This document shows positions 29,247-39,254 of a stretch of 64,000 nt of DNA, one piece after another; position 1 is the stretch's first letter, and every line of letters begins with the position of its first letter. This DNA comes from Paraneptunicella aestuarii (lineage in GTDB: Bacteria > Pseudomonadota > Gammaproteobacteria > Enterobacterales > Alteromonadaceae). Both the position numbers and the translations under genes were made by a program. The stretch is from positions 2,914,001 to 2,978,000 of the forward strand of contig NZ_CP074570.1 in the NCBI RefSeq assembly GCF_019900845.1, given 5' to 3'. The notes under the pieces were generated by a model. It saw only the letters and a program-made list of their open reading frames with translations. It was not told where the DNA came from and ran no database searches.

Positions 29247-29991
29247 CTTTTACTTCAATTTCCTGTAAATCCCCATCATCCTCAAGCAAGCTCTGCTGTG
29301 CTTTCAGCTCGTCGAATTGAACATCAGCATCGTTGTTTTCGTCAGGACTATCGTCAAGATTCTCGTCAGAGTCCTGATCAGAGTTATCACCCGAACCATT
29401 GTCAGACTCATCTTTAAAATCAAATAACGGCCCCTGAGGATCCTGCTTAACCTGCTGTTCAATCAACGCCATCGAAGGTAACTCCGACAAACTGTTTAAG
29501 GAAAAATAGTCCAGAAACGCTTTGGTTGTTGCATATAGAGACGGTCTTCCCGGTACTTCTTTATGCCCCACCACTTTAACCCATTCACGTTCCTGCAGGG
29601 TTTTAATAATATGACTACTCACCGACACGCCACGAATATCTTCTATCTCACCTCGGGTGATAGGCTGTCGATAAGCAATTAAACTCAATGTTTCCAATAA
29701 TGCCCGGGAATATCTGGGCGCCTGTTCTTGCCACAAGCGACTAATCCACGGGCTTAAACTATCATCTGACTGAAAACGATAACCGGAAGCTACCTCAACC
29801 AAATGAATACCTTTCGCTGCATAATCCAACCGGATTGATTCCAGCAACTGCTTTATTTTTCGAGTGCTTAACTCGAATTCATCCAATACGGTAGTTTGCA
29901 GTTTATCCAGAGATAAAGGCTCGCCGTGAACAAATATGGCAGCTTCAATAATTTGCTTAAGTTGTTGGTCTGCAAATTTTTTTCTCGCCAC
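29239..29991 (-). CDS. scpB: Segregation and condensation protein ScpB
   Basis: ScpB is a kleisin-interacting winged-helix protein of the SMC-ScpAB condensin. The 250-residue product has two winged-helix domains (QLKQIIEAAIFVHGEPLSL, ALLETLSLIAYRQPITRGEI, GRPSLYATTKAFLDYF). An unusually acidic tail (about 195-250), rich in Asp, Glu and Asn, follows. It is 43 bp after scpA. An SMC gene is not in the window. Confidence 0.93.
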   Translation of the reverse strand: MARKKFADQQLKQIIEAAIFVHGEPLSLDKLQTTVLDEFELSTRKIKQLLESIRLDYAAKGIHLVEVASGYRFQSDDSLSPWISRLWQEQAPRYSRALLETLSLIAYRQPITRGEIEDIRGVSVSSHIIKTLQEREWVKVVGHKEVPGRPSLYATTKAFLDYFSLNSLSELPSMALIEQQVKQDPQGPLFDFKDESDNGSGDNSDQDSDENLDDSPDENNDADVQFDELKAQQSLLEDDGDLQEIEVKDE

Positions 29992-30034
29992 TATATTATT
30001 CCTTTAGGTTTATCTCTTCAGTCTGATCTGAAAC

Positions 30035-30886
30035 CTACAAATCAACGACAACCGCATTCTGCAAGCGCACATGAATATGGCTGTAAGGCTCAGCCTGAAC
30101 CACTTCAACCAGCTTTTCTTTTACTAACTCCAATATCGCTAAAAAAGTCACAACCACACCCGCTTTTCCTTCTTCAGGCGTAAACAAATCAGCAAATTCG
30201 GTAAAGGCACTCTCTCCAACAACACCAAGAATCATACTCATACGCTCACGAGTGCTAAGCGTCTCCTTTTGAATATGATGATGTTCAAAACTGGCAGCCC
30301 GTTGCATAGCTTGCTGAAAACTCAATACCAATTCCTGCAGCGTCACATCAGGCAATACTTTAATTGCTTTACAGGATTCAGCAGCAACAGCACTTGCCGC
30401 AAAAAAATCTCGTTCTTGTCTTGGTATACCATCAAGTTCCTGAGCAGCAACCTTGATAACCTCATATTCCTTCAAACGTCGAATTAGCTCTGCTCTTGGA
30501 TCGTCTTCCTCTTCTTCCTCGCTTTCACGACGTGGCAATAATACCCGAGATTTGATTTCAGCCAATATCGCGGCCATCACCAAATACTCACCCGCCAATT
30601 CCAGTTTGATATCTTTCATTACGTCCACGTACTCCATGTACTGCTTGGTAATTTCCAATACGGGCAAGTTAACGATATCAAATTTCTGCTTACGAATAAG
30701 ATAAAGAAGCAAATCTAAAGGCCCTTCAAATGCCTCTAAAATCACTTCCAATGCATCGGGAGGAATATATAAATCTTCTGGCTTCTCAATCACCGCCAGA
30801 CCATTAACAAAAGCTAATGGCAAAGGCTGTTGAACAGGTTCCTGTGAAACAGGTAGTGATGATTTAAGCTCAGTCATATGTTCCAT
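30035..30886 (-). CDS. scpA: Segregation and condensation protein ScpA
   Basis: ScpA is the kleisin subunit of the SMC-ScpAB condensin. The 283-residue protein contains ILEAFEGPLDLLLYLIRKQKFD and YLVMAAILAEIKSRVLLP in the N-terminal SMC-head-binding region, and VVTFLAILELVKEKLVEVVQ in the C-terminal winged helix. The start is MEHMTEL at 30886, with AGG 5 bp upstream; the second Met (30877) is an alternative. A MITE ends 9 bp upstream, so the promoter or ribosome-site region of scpA may derive from it. Confidence 0.93.
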   Translation of the reverse strand: MEHMTELKSSLPVSQEPVQQPLPLAFVNGLAVIEKPEDLYIPPDALEVILEAFEGPLDLLLYLIRKQKFDIVNLPVLEITKQYMEYVDVMKDIKLELAGEYLVMAAILAEIKSRVLLPRRESEEEEEDDPRAELIRRLKEYEVIKVAAQELDGIPRQERDFFAASAVAAESCKAIKVLPDVTLQELVLSFQQAMQRAASFEHHHIQKETLSTRERMSMILGVVGESAFTEFADLFTPEEGKAGVVVTFLAILELVKEKLVEVVQAEPYSHIHVRLQNAVVVDL

Positions 30887-30895
30887 TCTAGCCTA

Positions 30896-31174
30896 GGGTC
30901 TGTTGACCTTTGTTCATTTTTTATGTTGAACGATAAAATTGTCTGAACCAAGGCGTTAATGACGCTGTTTGGCAATCCAAATAAGTCATTAACAACGCAG
31001 GGGCAGGCAATTTTAGCTTCAAGCCGTCCTTTGAGTAGATAGGGGACAGCGCCCATTTTTGAGCCATACTGCTCACAAATTTCACTCATTTAGACCCACT
31101 AGACTCATTCATTTGCGATTGTCTGGCTCAAAAATTGTCAGCTGCATAAATTATAAACAAAGGTCAACAGACCC
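30896..31174. mobile_element. 279-bp MITE with 19-bp perfect terminal inverted repeats
   Basis: The ends are GGGTCTGTTGACCTTTGTT (30896-30914) and its exact complement (31156-31174). Both ends are flanked by TA (30894-30895 and 31175-31176), the target duplication of IS630/Tc1-type transposases. No transposase is encoded. Inside are further partly symmetric segments. The element separates yciO (its stop lies 5 bp away) from scpA. Confidence 0.88.
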
Positions 31175-31179
31175 TAATA

Positions 31180-31803
31180 TCACAATCCAAAAACAGAAGG
31201 ATCTCCGCTTCCACGACGAACAAGCTCAACATCGCCTTCCGACATATCAACAACCGTCGTAGGCTGCTCGCCCAAATAACCTCCGTGAATAATCAAACCC
31301 ACCTGCTTTTCAAGACGATCGCGTATCTCCTCAGGGTCAGATTCCGCAAAGTCATTACCCGGCAAGATCAATGTCGAAGACATTAAGGGTGCGCCCAATT
31401 CCTCCAACAACGCCAAAGCAATGGCGTTATCAGGCACACGAATACCAATGGTTTTCTTTTTCGGGTTCTGTACTCGCTTGGGTACGTCTTTAGTGGCTTT
31501 GAGAATAAAGGTGTATGGCCCTGGAGTATTGTTCTTGATTGTACGAAACGCTTGATTATCGACACGCGCATACAAGGACAACTCCGACATATCGCGACAC
31601 ATCAAGGTAAAATTATGCTCTTTACCTATATCTCTAATACGGCAAATCTGTTCCAGTGCGATTTTATTATCAAGCTGACAACCAATGGAATAGCCAGAGT
31701 CGGTAGGATAAACAACTACTTCTCCATCATTAATTAGCTCACAAGCCTGGCGAATTAATCGCGGTTGTGGATTATCAGGATGAATATAGAAAAATTGACT
31801 CAT
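31180..31803 (-). CDS. yciO: YciO-family protein (Sua5/YciO/TsaC-like)
   Basis: The 207-residue protein has the Sua5-YciO-TsaC fold: VVYPTDSGYSIGCQLDNKIALEQI in the nucleotide pocket, FTLMCRDMSELSLYARVD, and GPYTFILKATKDVPKRV. TsaC and Sua5 make threonylcarbamoyl-AMP for tRNA t6A. The YciO branch is close but not shown to be essential for it. It sits between the PHP-exonuclease gene and scpA, the usual YciO place. Confidence 0.88.
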   Translation of the reverse strand: MSQFFYIHPDNPQPRLIRQACELINDGEVVVYPTDSGYSIGCQLDNKIALEQICRIRDIGKEHNFTLMCRDMSELSLYARVDNQAFRTIKNNTPGPYTFILKATKDVPKRVQNPKKKTIGIRVPDNAIALALLEELGAPLMSSTLILPGNDFAESDPEEIRDRLEKQVGLIIHGGYLGEQPTTVVDMSEGDVELVRRGSGDPSVFGL

Positions 31804-31861
31804 TTAATTAACTCGTTATCTTTAACGACTATCTTAACGTAGAGACTATCTTTACGGCTCT

Positions 31862-32707
31862 TTAAGCTGCCAGTTCTGATAGCCAATCGCTCCATACCGG
31901 TTTAACGGTTTCCGGCAAAGCCAAATGACGACCAAGCTCACTCCAGCGACCCGGTGCGTGAAAATCGGAGCCCGTTGACGCCAGTAATTCATACTCTATA
32001 GCATAGTTTGCCATTTGCTTCTTCAATGCAGGGGACATTCCCGGGTAGATCACTTCCAACGCATGTCCGCCAGCCTGTTTAAACTCAACAATTAAACGGC
32101 GCAGCCATTTAGCCGTCATGTCGTATCGCCCCGGATGAGCAAGCACAGCCGAACCACCTGCGTCATTTATCCATTGCACCGCTTCCGCGACCGATATCCA
32201 GCGAGGGCTAACATGAGCTCGCTTGCCTTTTCCCAAATACTTGCGAAAAGCGGTCTCAAGTGAACTTACCTGATTACTTTCCAATAAAGCTCGGGCGAAA
32301 TGCGCACGGGTAATCTGTCCTTTTCCAGCAAGTCTGGCAGCAACATCATAAACATTACCCAATCCTGCTTTTTCCAGCTTATCGCCAATCAATCTGGCAC
32401 GTTCCTCACGAGCATTCTGTTGCTGCTGCAAACGCTCGGTGAATAGAGGATCCTGCCAATCGATATTCAAACCTACGATATGAATATCAAAACCATGCCA
32501 TGAGGTTGATAACTCAACGCCGGGAACAATGGTCATGGCTCGCTTTTGTTGCGCCTGATACTGCTGCGCTTCTGCGATGGCATCTACGGTATCGTGGTCG
32601 GTCAGGGCTAAAACATCAACCTGCTGATTATGGGCTCGCATGACCAATTCTTCCGGAGTCAATGCTCCGTCGGAATAACAGGTATGGGCGTGCAGGTCGA
32701 TTTTCAT
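31862..32707 (-). CDS. rnm: PHP-domain 5'-3' exoribonuclease (RNase AM/TrpH-like)
   Basis: The 281-residue protein begins MKIDLHAHTCYSDGALTPEE, the metal-binding HxH of PHP phosphoesterases. It continues with ALTDHDTVDA, VPGVELSTSW, AVLAHPGRYDM and GSDFHAPGRW, which complete the trinuclear metal site. The E. coli relative YciV/TrpH is a 5'-3' exoribonuclease that trims 23S, 16S and 5S rRNA 5' ends and degrades short oligonucleotides. It is divergent from the trp operon, as in enterobacteria. Confidence 0.9.
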   Translation of the reverse strand: MKIDLHAHTCYSDGALTPEELVMRAHNQQVDVLALTDHDTVDAIAEAQQYQAQQKRAMTIVPGVELSTSWHGFDIHIVGLNIDWQDPLFTERLQQQQNAREERARLIGDKLEKAGLGNVYDVAARLAGKGQITRAHFARALLESNQVSSLETAFRKYLGKGKRAHVSPRWISVAEAVQWINDAGGSAVLAHPGRYDMTAKWLRRLIVEFKQAGGHALEVIYPGMSPALKKQMANYAIEYELLASTGSDFHAPGRWSELGRHLALPETVKPVWSDWLSELAA

Positions 32708-33229
32708 GCGTTTGAATTACTCTTATGATACGAGGAACCGGGAGGCTGTTATTCATTGCTATCATTCATTACGCTACTCGCTAACAATAACAGCCATATC
32801 AAACCGGAAATATTTAGGCCGCATATCATACTGGAAGCCAGAGCGTCCCCCAACCTATTTTTAATTTCGTGATTTGATTTTCAAACAAGCATTGAAGAAA
32901 TCACTCTCATTCACATTTCGGTTATATTTTTTCTCTAAATATTGAGTTAGACTCTTGACATTGGTTCCGAATTATTATCCCCTATAGGGCGTAACAGGTC
33001 GCGAATGGTAATAATATGACCACAAACGTGTTAGATATTGCCAGTTTGTGAAAAGTTGTTATAGTTGGCGAACTTCCTGCAACACCAAGCTTAAAATTAC
33101 GGGTTTTGCAGAGATGGTTTCCTAACGACAACAGCAAACAAAGAATTAAAAACGTTCTTTCCATCAGAGTTCTTTCAATCAGAAAAGAAGCATCTGAAAA
33201 AAAAGTGAAAGAATAAGCAGGCAAGATTG
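32708..33229. promoter_or_regulatory. Intergenic region upstream of the trp leader
   Basis: These 522 bp hold the divergent promoters of rnm and trp. The best trp promoter candidate is TTGCCA (33038-33043), a 16-bp spacer and TATAGT (33060-33065), which would give a leader of about 160 nt before trpL. No TrpR operator that I can recognise is present. No gene is supported here. Confidence 0.35.
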
Positions 33230-33277
33230 ATGAAATATTCCATGAACAATACAAATTGGTGGTGGCACATCCCTTAA
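33230..33277 (+). CDS. trpL: trp operon leader peptide TrpL
   Basis: A 15-codon frame reads MKYSMNNTNWWWHIP, then TAA. Three successive TGG codons (33257-33265) sense charged tRNA-Trp. AGG lies 8 bp before the ATG. It is followed directly by the competing hairpins of the attenuator, so its role is control, not a protein function. Confidence 0.93.
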   Translation: MKYSMNNTNWWWHIP

Positions 33278-33280
33278 TAC

Positions 33281-33350
33281 GCGGGTTGTGATGCTTTCTA
33301 TTGGATCAATTTTGTCAAAAACCCGCTAGCAAGGCGGGTTTTTTGTTTTT
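33281..33350 (+). promoter_or_regulatory. trp attenuator (antiterminator and terminator)
   Basis: GCGGGTT occurs twice, at 33281-33287 (region 2) and 33334-33340 (region 4). Both can pair with AACCCGC at 33320-33326 (region 3). The 3:4 pairing gives a short-loop hairpin followed by a T-rich run (33339-33350), a Rho-independent terminator. The 2:3 pairing is the antiterminator when ribosomes stall at the Trp codons. This is classical ribosome-mediated attenuation. Confidence 0.92.
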
Positions 33351-33400
33351 AACCAACGGATTACCCGCTGAAATTTAGTCAACACAGTAGAGTAACCTAG

Positions 33401-35005
33401 ATGAGTTTAGCTGAGTTAAGTAAAGCCCCGGGAAAGGTCGAAAGTATTCGACTCACCTGTGATTATATTGATGACCCATTAGCAGCCTATCAGCGTCTTT
33501 GCCATCAAAAGCCCAATAGTTTGCTATTGGAATCAGCGGAAATTGAAAGTAAAGACGGCATCAACAGTATGATTTTGGTTGATGCAGCAGTGAAACTGAT
33601 CTGTGAAGGTCAACAGGTTACAGTCCATGCACTAAGCGAAAATGGTCAGCCTGTTCTGGCGCTGTTGCATAGCGAATTAAACGATTTCGTTTTAGAGTCT
33701 GAGAGTAATAAACTCACTCTAAATTTCCCGACACCGGATCCGGATTTGGATGAAGACAGCAAGCTAAAAGCCCCGTCTGTATTCGATGCTTTGCGAGTTG
33801 TTCAACAAAAGTTAACGCCTATCCGGGAGCATTCTCTGGCTATCTTCGTCGGCGGCGCATTTGCCTATGACTTATTCGCCACCTTTGAGCAACTTCCCAG
33901 CGTTCCCAATGGCAAAAACCATTGCCCTGATTATGTGTTTTATCTCGCTGAAACCCTAATTCATATCGACCATCAAAAGAAATCCTCAGAAATGGTAGGC
34001 AGTGTGTTTAGTGGCGAGAATGTTGCCAATAATTACTTTGCTATCAGTCAGCGGCTGGAAGTGATAAAGAAAACCTTATCCGAAACTGCACCTGCGCCAA
34101 GCACAGACTCAAGCATCCCGGCAGCCATCACCAATCCTGATTTACAGGTAGATAAAAGCGATGAAGAATACTGTCAGGATGTGATTAGACTGAGAGAAAA
34201 CATTCTGGCGGGCGATATTTTTCAGGTAGTGCCTTCACGTACCTTTAGCCTGCCCTGCCCGGATCCCTATTTGGCCTATGCTCAGTTGAAACTCAGCAAT
34301 CCCAGTCCTTATATGTTCTTCATGCAGGACGACGATTTTTGTATTTTCGGTGCGTCACCAGAATCTGCCGTGAAATATGAACACAAAAGCAATCAGGTCG
34401 AGGTATATCCGATTGCCGGTACTCGTCCAAGAGGCAAACGAGCCGATGGCAGCATAGACCCGGATCTGGATAGCCGCATCGAATTAACCTTGCGTGAAGA
34501 CGACAAGGAAAAAGCCGAACACTTGATGTTAGTGGATTTGGCTCGTAACGATATCGCCCGAGTATCAGAGCCGGGAACTCGCCACGTCAAAGATTTGCTC
34601 AAAGTAGACCGTTACTCTCATGTGATGCACTTGGTTTCTCGCGTTGTCGGTCAGTTACGTTCAGACCTGGACGGCCTTCATGCCTATCAAGCCTGTATGA
34701 ATATGGGCACGCTGGTAGGAGCGCCCAAAGTCAGCGCTGCGCAGCTTATTCGCGAAGTCGAAGGTGTTCGTAGAGGCAGTTACGGTGGCGCCATTGGCTT
34801 TTTAACTGGCGAAGGTGACATGAACACCTGTATTGTTATCCGCTCCGCCTTTGTCAGTAACGGCACAGCTTACGTTCAAGCAGGAGCCGGTGTGGTCTAC
34901 GATTCAATCCCTCAAAGCGAAGCCGATGAAACTCGCGGCAAGGCACAAGCCGTGCTCAGCGCTATTATGCAGTCTCACTTGGCTGCACAGACAAAGGGAG
35001 CGTAA
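33401..35005 (+). CDS. trpE: Anthranilate synthase component I
   Basis: TrpE converts chorismate and ammonia (supplied by TrpG) to anthranilate. The 534-residue protein has the tryptophan-feedback site near NSLLLESAEIESKDG. Its C-terminal chorismate-binding domain includes QVVPSRTFSLPCPDPYLAYA, IAGTRPRGKRADG, DLARNDIARVSEPG and GAPKVSAAQLIREVEG. Length and motifs fit TrpE rather than PabB. It is the first structural gene after the attenuator and lies 2 bp before trpG. Confidence 0.96.
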   Translation: MSLAELSKAPGKVESIRLTCDYIDDPLAAYQRLCHQKPNSLLLESAEIESKDGINSMILVDAAVKLICEGQQVTVHALSENGQPVLALLHSELNDFVLESESNKLTLNFPTPDPDLDEDSKLKAPSVFDALRVVQQKLTPIREHSLAIFVGGAFAYDLFATFEQLPSVPNGKNHCPDYVFYLAETLIHIDHQKKSSEMVGSVFSGENVANNYFAISQRLEVIKKTLSETAPAPSTDSSIPAAITNPDLQVDKSDEEYCQDVIRLRENILAGDIFQVVPSRTFSLPCPDPYLAYAQLKLSNPSPYMFFMQDDDFCIFGASPESAVKYEHKSNQVEVYPIAGTRPRGKRADGSIDPDLDSRIELTLREDDKEKAEHLMLVDLARNDIARVSEPGTRHVKDLLKVDRYSHVMHLVSRVVGQLRSDLDGLHAYQACMNMGTLVGAPKVSAAQLIREVEGVRRGSYGGAIGFLTGEGDMNTCIVIRSAFVSNGTAYVQAGAGVVYDSIPQSEADETRGKAQAVLSAIMQSHLAAQTKGA

Positions 35006-35007
35006 AG

Positions 35008-35604
35008 ATGAGCACATATAACATCGTACTTCTGGATAACTTTGACTCATTTACCTATAACCTGGTCGACGAGCTACGCGCAATGGGCATGCAGCTGACG
35101 GTTTATCGTAATAGCGTGTCTGCCGACAAGGTTTTGCAATTCATGCAATCGCAAGGCAAAGATACCTTACTGTTATTATCTCCCGGCCCAGGTAATCCCG
35201 ACTCAGCCGGGTGTATGCTGGAACTGTTAAACAAGGTTCAAGGGAAATTCCCGGTATTGGGTATTTGTTTGGGGCATCAAGCGATCACTCAACACTATGG
35301 TGGAACCATTGGACGAGCCCCAGTGGCAGTACACGGTAAATCATCACCCGTAAAACACTGTGGTGACAAGATGTTCAGCAATTTACCTAATCCCTTCCCC
35401 GTCGCTCGTTATCACTCGTTGATGGCGACAACCATGCCCGACAATTTACAGGTTATTGCTGAATATGACGGTATTCCCATGGCGGTATACCACGAACAAG
35501 ACAACATGTTGGGATTCCAATTTCACCCGGAATCCATTCTTACCGCAATGGGTAGTCAACTACTACATCAAAGCATCGAATATCTAACCAGGAGAGCACT
35601 ATGA
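35008..35604 (+). CDS. trpG: Anthranilate synthase glutamine amidotransferase
   Basis: TrpG releases ammonia from glutamine for TrpE. The 198-residue class I amidotransferase has [34 protein letters not shown], the nucleophile Cys in [11 protein letters not shown], and the His/Glu pair in [11 protein letters not shown]. It is a free-standing protein here, not fused to TrpD as in E. coli. It overlaps the next gene by 4 bp (ATGA). Confidence 0.96.
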   Translation: MSTYNIVLLDNFDSFTYNLVDELRAMGMQLTVYRNSVSADKVLQFMQSQGKDTLLLLSPGPGNPDSAGCMLELLNKVQGKFPVLGICLGHQAITQHYGGTIGRAPVAVHGKSSPVKHCGDKMFSNLPNPFPVARYHSLMATTMPDNLQVIAEYDGIPMAVYHEQDNMLGFQFHPESILTAMGSQLLHQSIEYLTRRAL

Positions 35605-38033
35605 CGGCTGATCTAATCTCACTTTTGCATAAAGTTTTTCAAGGTGGAACGCTTAGCCAGGCTGAAAGTCAGACCTTTTTTACCGCTGTTGTTAAAGGCG
35701 AAGTGAATGACATTATTCTCACTTCTATGCTAACAGCACTAAAAATGCGTGGTGAAACTCCCGAAGAAATTGCTGGCGCAGCCGCTGCACTGATAGAAAA
35801 TGCCGCGCACATTCCGCGCCCGGACTATCCCTTCGCCGATATCGTTGGCACAGGGGGCGACGGTCAAAACACCATTAACGTTTCCTCTGCTGCGGCCATT
35901 GTTGCCGCCAGTTGTGGTGTTCACGTTGCCAAACATGGTAACCGCAGCGTGTCCAGCAAATCGGGTGCAGCCGACCTGTTCTGGGAATATGGTTTGAACC
36001 TGACCATGCCAGCCGATGTGGCGCGCCGTTGCCTGGATGAAAGTAACTTCTGCTTTTTGTATGCACCGAATTACCATGCCGGCATTCAGCACGCCATGAA
36101 AGTGCGTACGGCCTTAAAAACCCGTACCATATTCAATCTGTTAGGCCCCTTGGTTAACCCGGCTCACCCCACTCATATTATTACCGGGGTTTACCTGCCA
36201 GAATTAATCGAGCCTTATGCGAAAACCCTGCAATTACTGGGTTACAAGCATGCCATGGTAGTTCATGGTAGTGGTTTGGATGAAATCTCACTGCACGGCG
36301 ATACCGAAGTCGCCGAAGTCGATGGCGACGAAATTAAATACTATCGTTTAACGGCGAAAGATTTCGGCTTGTCTTCACATCCACTGGATGCCATTCGTGG
36401 CGGTGAACCGGCTGAAAACAAAGCCATGATCGGCGATGTACTGCAAGGCCGTGGCATTAAGGCTCACCGTGACAGTATTGCCGCCAATGCCGGTGCATTA
36501 TTGAAACTGTGTGGCAAAGCAGAAACCTTTGCCGAAGGTGCGCAAATGGCCCTGGATAGCCTGGCTCAAGGCAAACCTTTCGAAACCATTAAACAGTGTG
36601 CCGAGTTGAGCCAACAGCCACCTGTAGCCAATAACCAATGGATCCCGAAGGTCAATACGCTGGAAAAAATCGTTATTGATAAGCGTCTGGAACTCATTGG
36701 CATGAAAGAAAAACTTCCTCTGGAGGAAGTGAAGAAAAACCTGACACCTTCGGAGAAAAGTCTCTATTGCGCTTTGGCGGAGCCTCATGCTGGATTTATT
36801 CTGGAATGTAAGAAAGCCTCACCATCCAAAGGGCTAATTCGTGAGAATTTCGATCTGGATGAGATCCTGGCAGCTTACACCCCACACGCCAGCGCTATTT
36901 CCGTGCTCACTGACGAGAAATACTTCCAGGGCAGTTTCGACTACTTGAAATACGTTACCGACCGAGTAGAACAACCGGTATTAAACAAAGACATCTTTAT
37001 CGACCCCTATCAGGTTTATCTGGCTCGTTATTATAATGCCGATGCGATTCTGCTTATGTTGTCTGTACTCACCGACGAAGAGTTCGTAGAAATGGCAGAA
37101 ATAGCCAAAGAGTTAAATCTGGATGTTCTAACAGAAGTGAGCAATGTCGCCGAAGCGCAACGAGCATTAAAACTGGGCGCTAATATGATCGGTATCAATA
37201 ACCGTAACTTGCGCGACCTGAGCACCGATCTGGCAACAACCGAACAACTTGCTCCTCTGTTATCAACACCAGATCATGCAGATTGCCTGCTGATTTCAGA
37301 ATCAGGCATCTATACTAATCAGGACGTACGCAGACTGTCTCCTTTAGTGGATGGCTTTTTAGTCGGTAGTTCACTAATGGCGCAAAAAGACTTGCCGCAA
37401 GCGGTTACCGAGCTAGTTCATGGCAAAGTCAAAGTATGCGGTATTACCCGTGAACAGGATGCATTAGTGGCAAAAGCGAAAGGCGCTACGTATTTAGGTT
37501 TAATCTTTGCTGATGTTTCCAAACGAAAGATCGACCTGGCAACAGCTCAAGCCATCACTCAGGCTTGCCCGCATCGTTATGTCGGCGTGTTCGTGGATGA
37601 AGATATTTCACTGGTAGTGGATCACGCTAAAGCCTTGAATCTGGTTGCCGTACAACTGCACGGTAATGAAGATCAGGAATACATCATTCGCCTACGCGGC
37701 GCATTACCGATGAACTGTGAAATTTGGAAAGCAAAAGGCGTAACAAACAAGCTACCGGCAATGGATGAAACTGACGTGGATTACTTCCTGTTAGATTGCC
37801 AAACCGATGACCAAAGTGGCGGCACAGGCAAGAGCTTCGATTGGCGTTTGTTAGACACCTTAGCCGACAAGAGCCACCTGATTCTGGCTGGTGGATTACG
37901 CCCCAGCAACATTGCAACGGCAGCCGCCAGCGGTGTTGCCTGTATCGACATCAATTCAGGTGTTGAAAGCGCTCCGGGCATCAAAGATGAAGAATTATTG
38001 AGTAGTGCATTTGCTGCACTGAGAGAATATTAG
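35601..38033 (+). CDS. trpDCF: Trifunctional TrpD-TrpC-TrpF fusion
   Basis: One uninterrupted 810-residue frame carries three enzymes. Residues 1 to about 335 are anthranilate phosphoribosyltransferase ([37 protein letters not shown]). About 350-610 is indole-3-glycerol phosphate synthase ([48 protein letters not shown]). About 612-810 is phosphoribosylanthranilate isomerase ([41 protein letters not shown]). TrpCF fusions are common in gammaproteobacteria, but fusion of TrpD to them is not an arrangement I recall as usual. The linker near 335-350 is short. Catalytic motifs of all three domains look intact. Confidence 0.95.
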   Translation: MTADLISLLHKVFQGGTLSQAESQTFFTAVVKGEVNDIILTSMLTALKMRGETPEEIAGAAAALIENAAHIPRPDYPFADIVGTGGDGQNTINVSSAAAIVAASCGVHVAKHGNRSVSSKSGAADLFWEYGLNLTMPADVARRCLDESNFCFLYAPNYHAGIQHAMKVRTALKTRTIFNLLGPLVNPAHPTHIITGVYLPELIEPYAKTLQLLGYKHAMVVHGSGLDEISLHGDTEVAEVDGDEIKYYRLTAKDFGLSSHPLDAIRGGEPAENKAMIGDVLQGRGIKAHRDSIAANAGALLKLCGKAETFAEGAQMALDSLAQGKPFETIKQCAELSQQPPVANNQWIPKVNTLEKIVIDKRLELIGMKEKLPLEEVKKNLTPSEKSLYCALAEPHAGFILECKKASPSKGLIRENFDLDEILAAYTPHASAISVLTDEKYFQGSFDYLKYVTDRVEQPVLNKDIFIDPYQVYLARYYNADAILLMLSVLTDEEFVEMAEIAKELNLDVLTEVSNVAEAQRALKLGANMIGINNRNLRDLSTDLATTEQLAPLLSTPDHADCLLISESGIYTNQDVRRLSPLVDGFLVGSSLMAQKDLPQAVTELVHGKVKVCGITREQDALVAKAKGATYLGLIFADVSKRKIDLATAQAITQACPHRYVGVFVDEDISLVVDHAKALNLVAVQLHGNEDQEYIIRLRGALPMNCEIWKAKGVTNKLPAMDETDVDYFLLDCQTDDQSGGTGKSFDWRLLDTLADKSHLILAGGLRPSNIATAAASGVACIDINSGVESAPGIKDEELLSSAFAALREY

Positions 38034-38050
38034 GATTGGTTGAAGTATTA

Positions 38051-39250
38051 ATGAATAAGTTAGAAAGTAAATTTGGTGATTTCGGTGGCATGTACGTACC
38101 GGAATTGCTTATCCCGGCTCTGGATCAATTAGAGCAGGAGTTTATTGCCGCACAGGCTGATCCTGAATTTCAGGCTGAGTTTTTATCACTATTGAAAAAC
38201 TATGCAGGTCGCCCAACGGCATTGACTAAAACCCGTAATCTGGTCAGTAATCCTAATGTGAAGCTTTACCTGAAACGTGAAGACTTATTACATGGCGGCG
38301 CGCACAAAACCAATCAGGTATTGGGGCAAGCCCTGCTAACCAAGCGTATGGGTAAAAAGTACGTTATTGCTGAAACCGGCGCAGGTCAACATGGTACAGC
38401 CACAGCTTTAGCTTGTGCATTATTAGGCTTAAAAGCGCGTATTTACATGGGCGCCAAAGACGTTGAACGCCAGGCTCCAAACGTATTTAGAATGCGTTTA
38501 ATGGGTGCAGAAGTGATTCCGGTTGATTCAGGTTCAGGCACGCTAAAAGACGCGGTAAATGAAGCCATGAGAGACTGGTCCGCCAGCTATGAAGATACTC
38601 ATTATCTATTAGGCACAGCCGCGGGCCCTCACCCATTCCCAACTATCGTCAGAGAATTCCACCGTATGATTGGTGAAGAAACGCGAGCGCAAATACTGGA
38701 ACAGGAAGGCCGTTTGCCTGATGCTGTCGTCGCCTGTGTCGGCGGCGGCTCCAATGCCATCGGCATGTTTGCCGATTTCATCGACGAACCGAGTGTCCGT
38801 TTAGTTGGCGTCGAGCCCGGCGGTAAAGGTATTCACACTGGTGAGCATGGCGCAGCGATTTGCACAGGTAGCAAAGGCATATTGCACGGTACTTATAGCT
38901 ACATCATGCAAGACAAAGAAGGCCAAATTGAAGAATCTTATTCTGTCTCTGCCGGTTTGGATTACCCTGCGGTTGGCCCACAACATGCCTATTTGCATGA
39001 TATTGGTCGCGCGGAATATGTTGCCATTAACGATGACGAAGCCTTGAATGCTTTCCAGCTACTGGCACAAAAAGAAGGTATTATTCCTGCTCTGGAATCT
39101 TCACACGCGCTTGCCCATGCGCTGAACATGGCGGATGAAGCAGAAGATGGCACAGTTATCGTGGTGAACCTGTCTGGGCGTGGCGACAAAGATCTTGCTC
39201 ACGTCTATGACATCATCGGCGATCGTATTACCAGCGCTAAGGGAGAATAA
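38051..39250 (+). CDS. trpB: Tryptophan synthase beta chain
   Basis: TrpB joins indole and serine to tryptophan with PLP. The 399-residue protein begins [20 protein letters not shown]. It has the PLP-lysine motif [20 protein letters not shown], the phosphate-binding [10 protein letters not shown], and [10 protein letters not shown] at the C-terminus. I chose the ATG at 38051. A TTG at 38036 would add five residues, but the family starts at this Met and its usual length is 397. The distance from trpDCF is 17 bp. Confidence 0.97.
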   Translation: MNKLESKFGDFGGMYVPELLIPALDQLEQEFIAAQADPEFQAEFLSLLKNYAGRPTALTKTRNLVSNPNVKLYLKREDLLHGGAHKTNQVLGQALLTKRMGKKYVIAETGAGQHGTATALACALLGLKARIYMGAKDVERQAPNVFRMRLMGAEVIPVDSGSGTLKDAVNEAMRDWSASYEDTHYLLGTAAGPHPFPTIVREFHRMIGEETRAQILEQEGRLPDAVVACVGGGSNAIGMFADFIDEPSVRLVGVEPGGKGIHTGEHGAAICTGSKGILHGTYSYIMQDKEGQIEESYSVSAGLDYPAVGPQHAYLHDIGRAEYVAINDDEALNAFQLLAQKEGIIPALESSHALAHALNMADEAEDGTVIVVNLSGRGDKDLAHVYDIIGDRITSAKGE

Positions 39251-39254
39251 GGAA

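Noticed and set aside
30874..31089. 71-codon minus-strand frame upstream of scpA
   Set aside because: It lies almost wholly inside the MITE and reads through its terminal repeat, so it is a by-product of the element and not a gene.
30896..31174. CRISPR-like or riboswitch explanation of the inverted repeats
   Set aside because: One pair of exact terminal repeats with TA duplications is a transposon signature; no repeat-spacer periodicity is present.
32955..32985. TTGACA near 32955 as the trp -35 box
   Set aside because: No -10 element at 16-18 bp; the nearest TATTAT is 12 bp away.
32982..33254. 90-codon minus-strand frame opposite the trp leader
   Set aside because: It runs antisense through the leader peptide and its control region, with no homology that I recognise.
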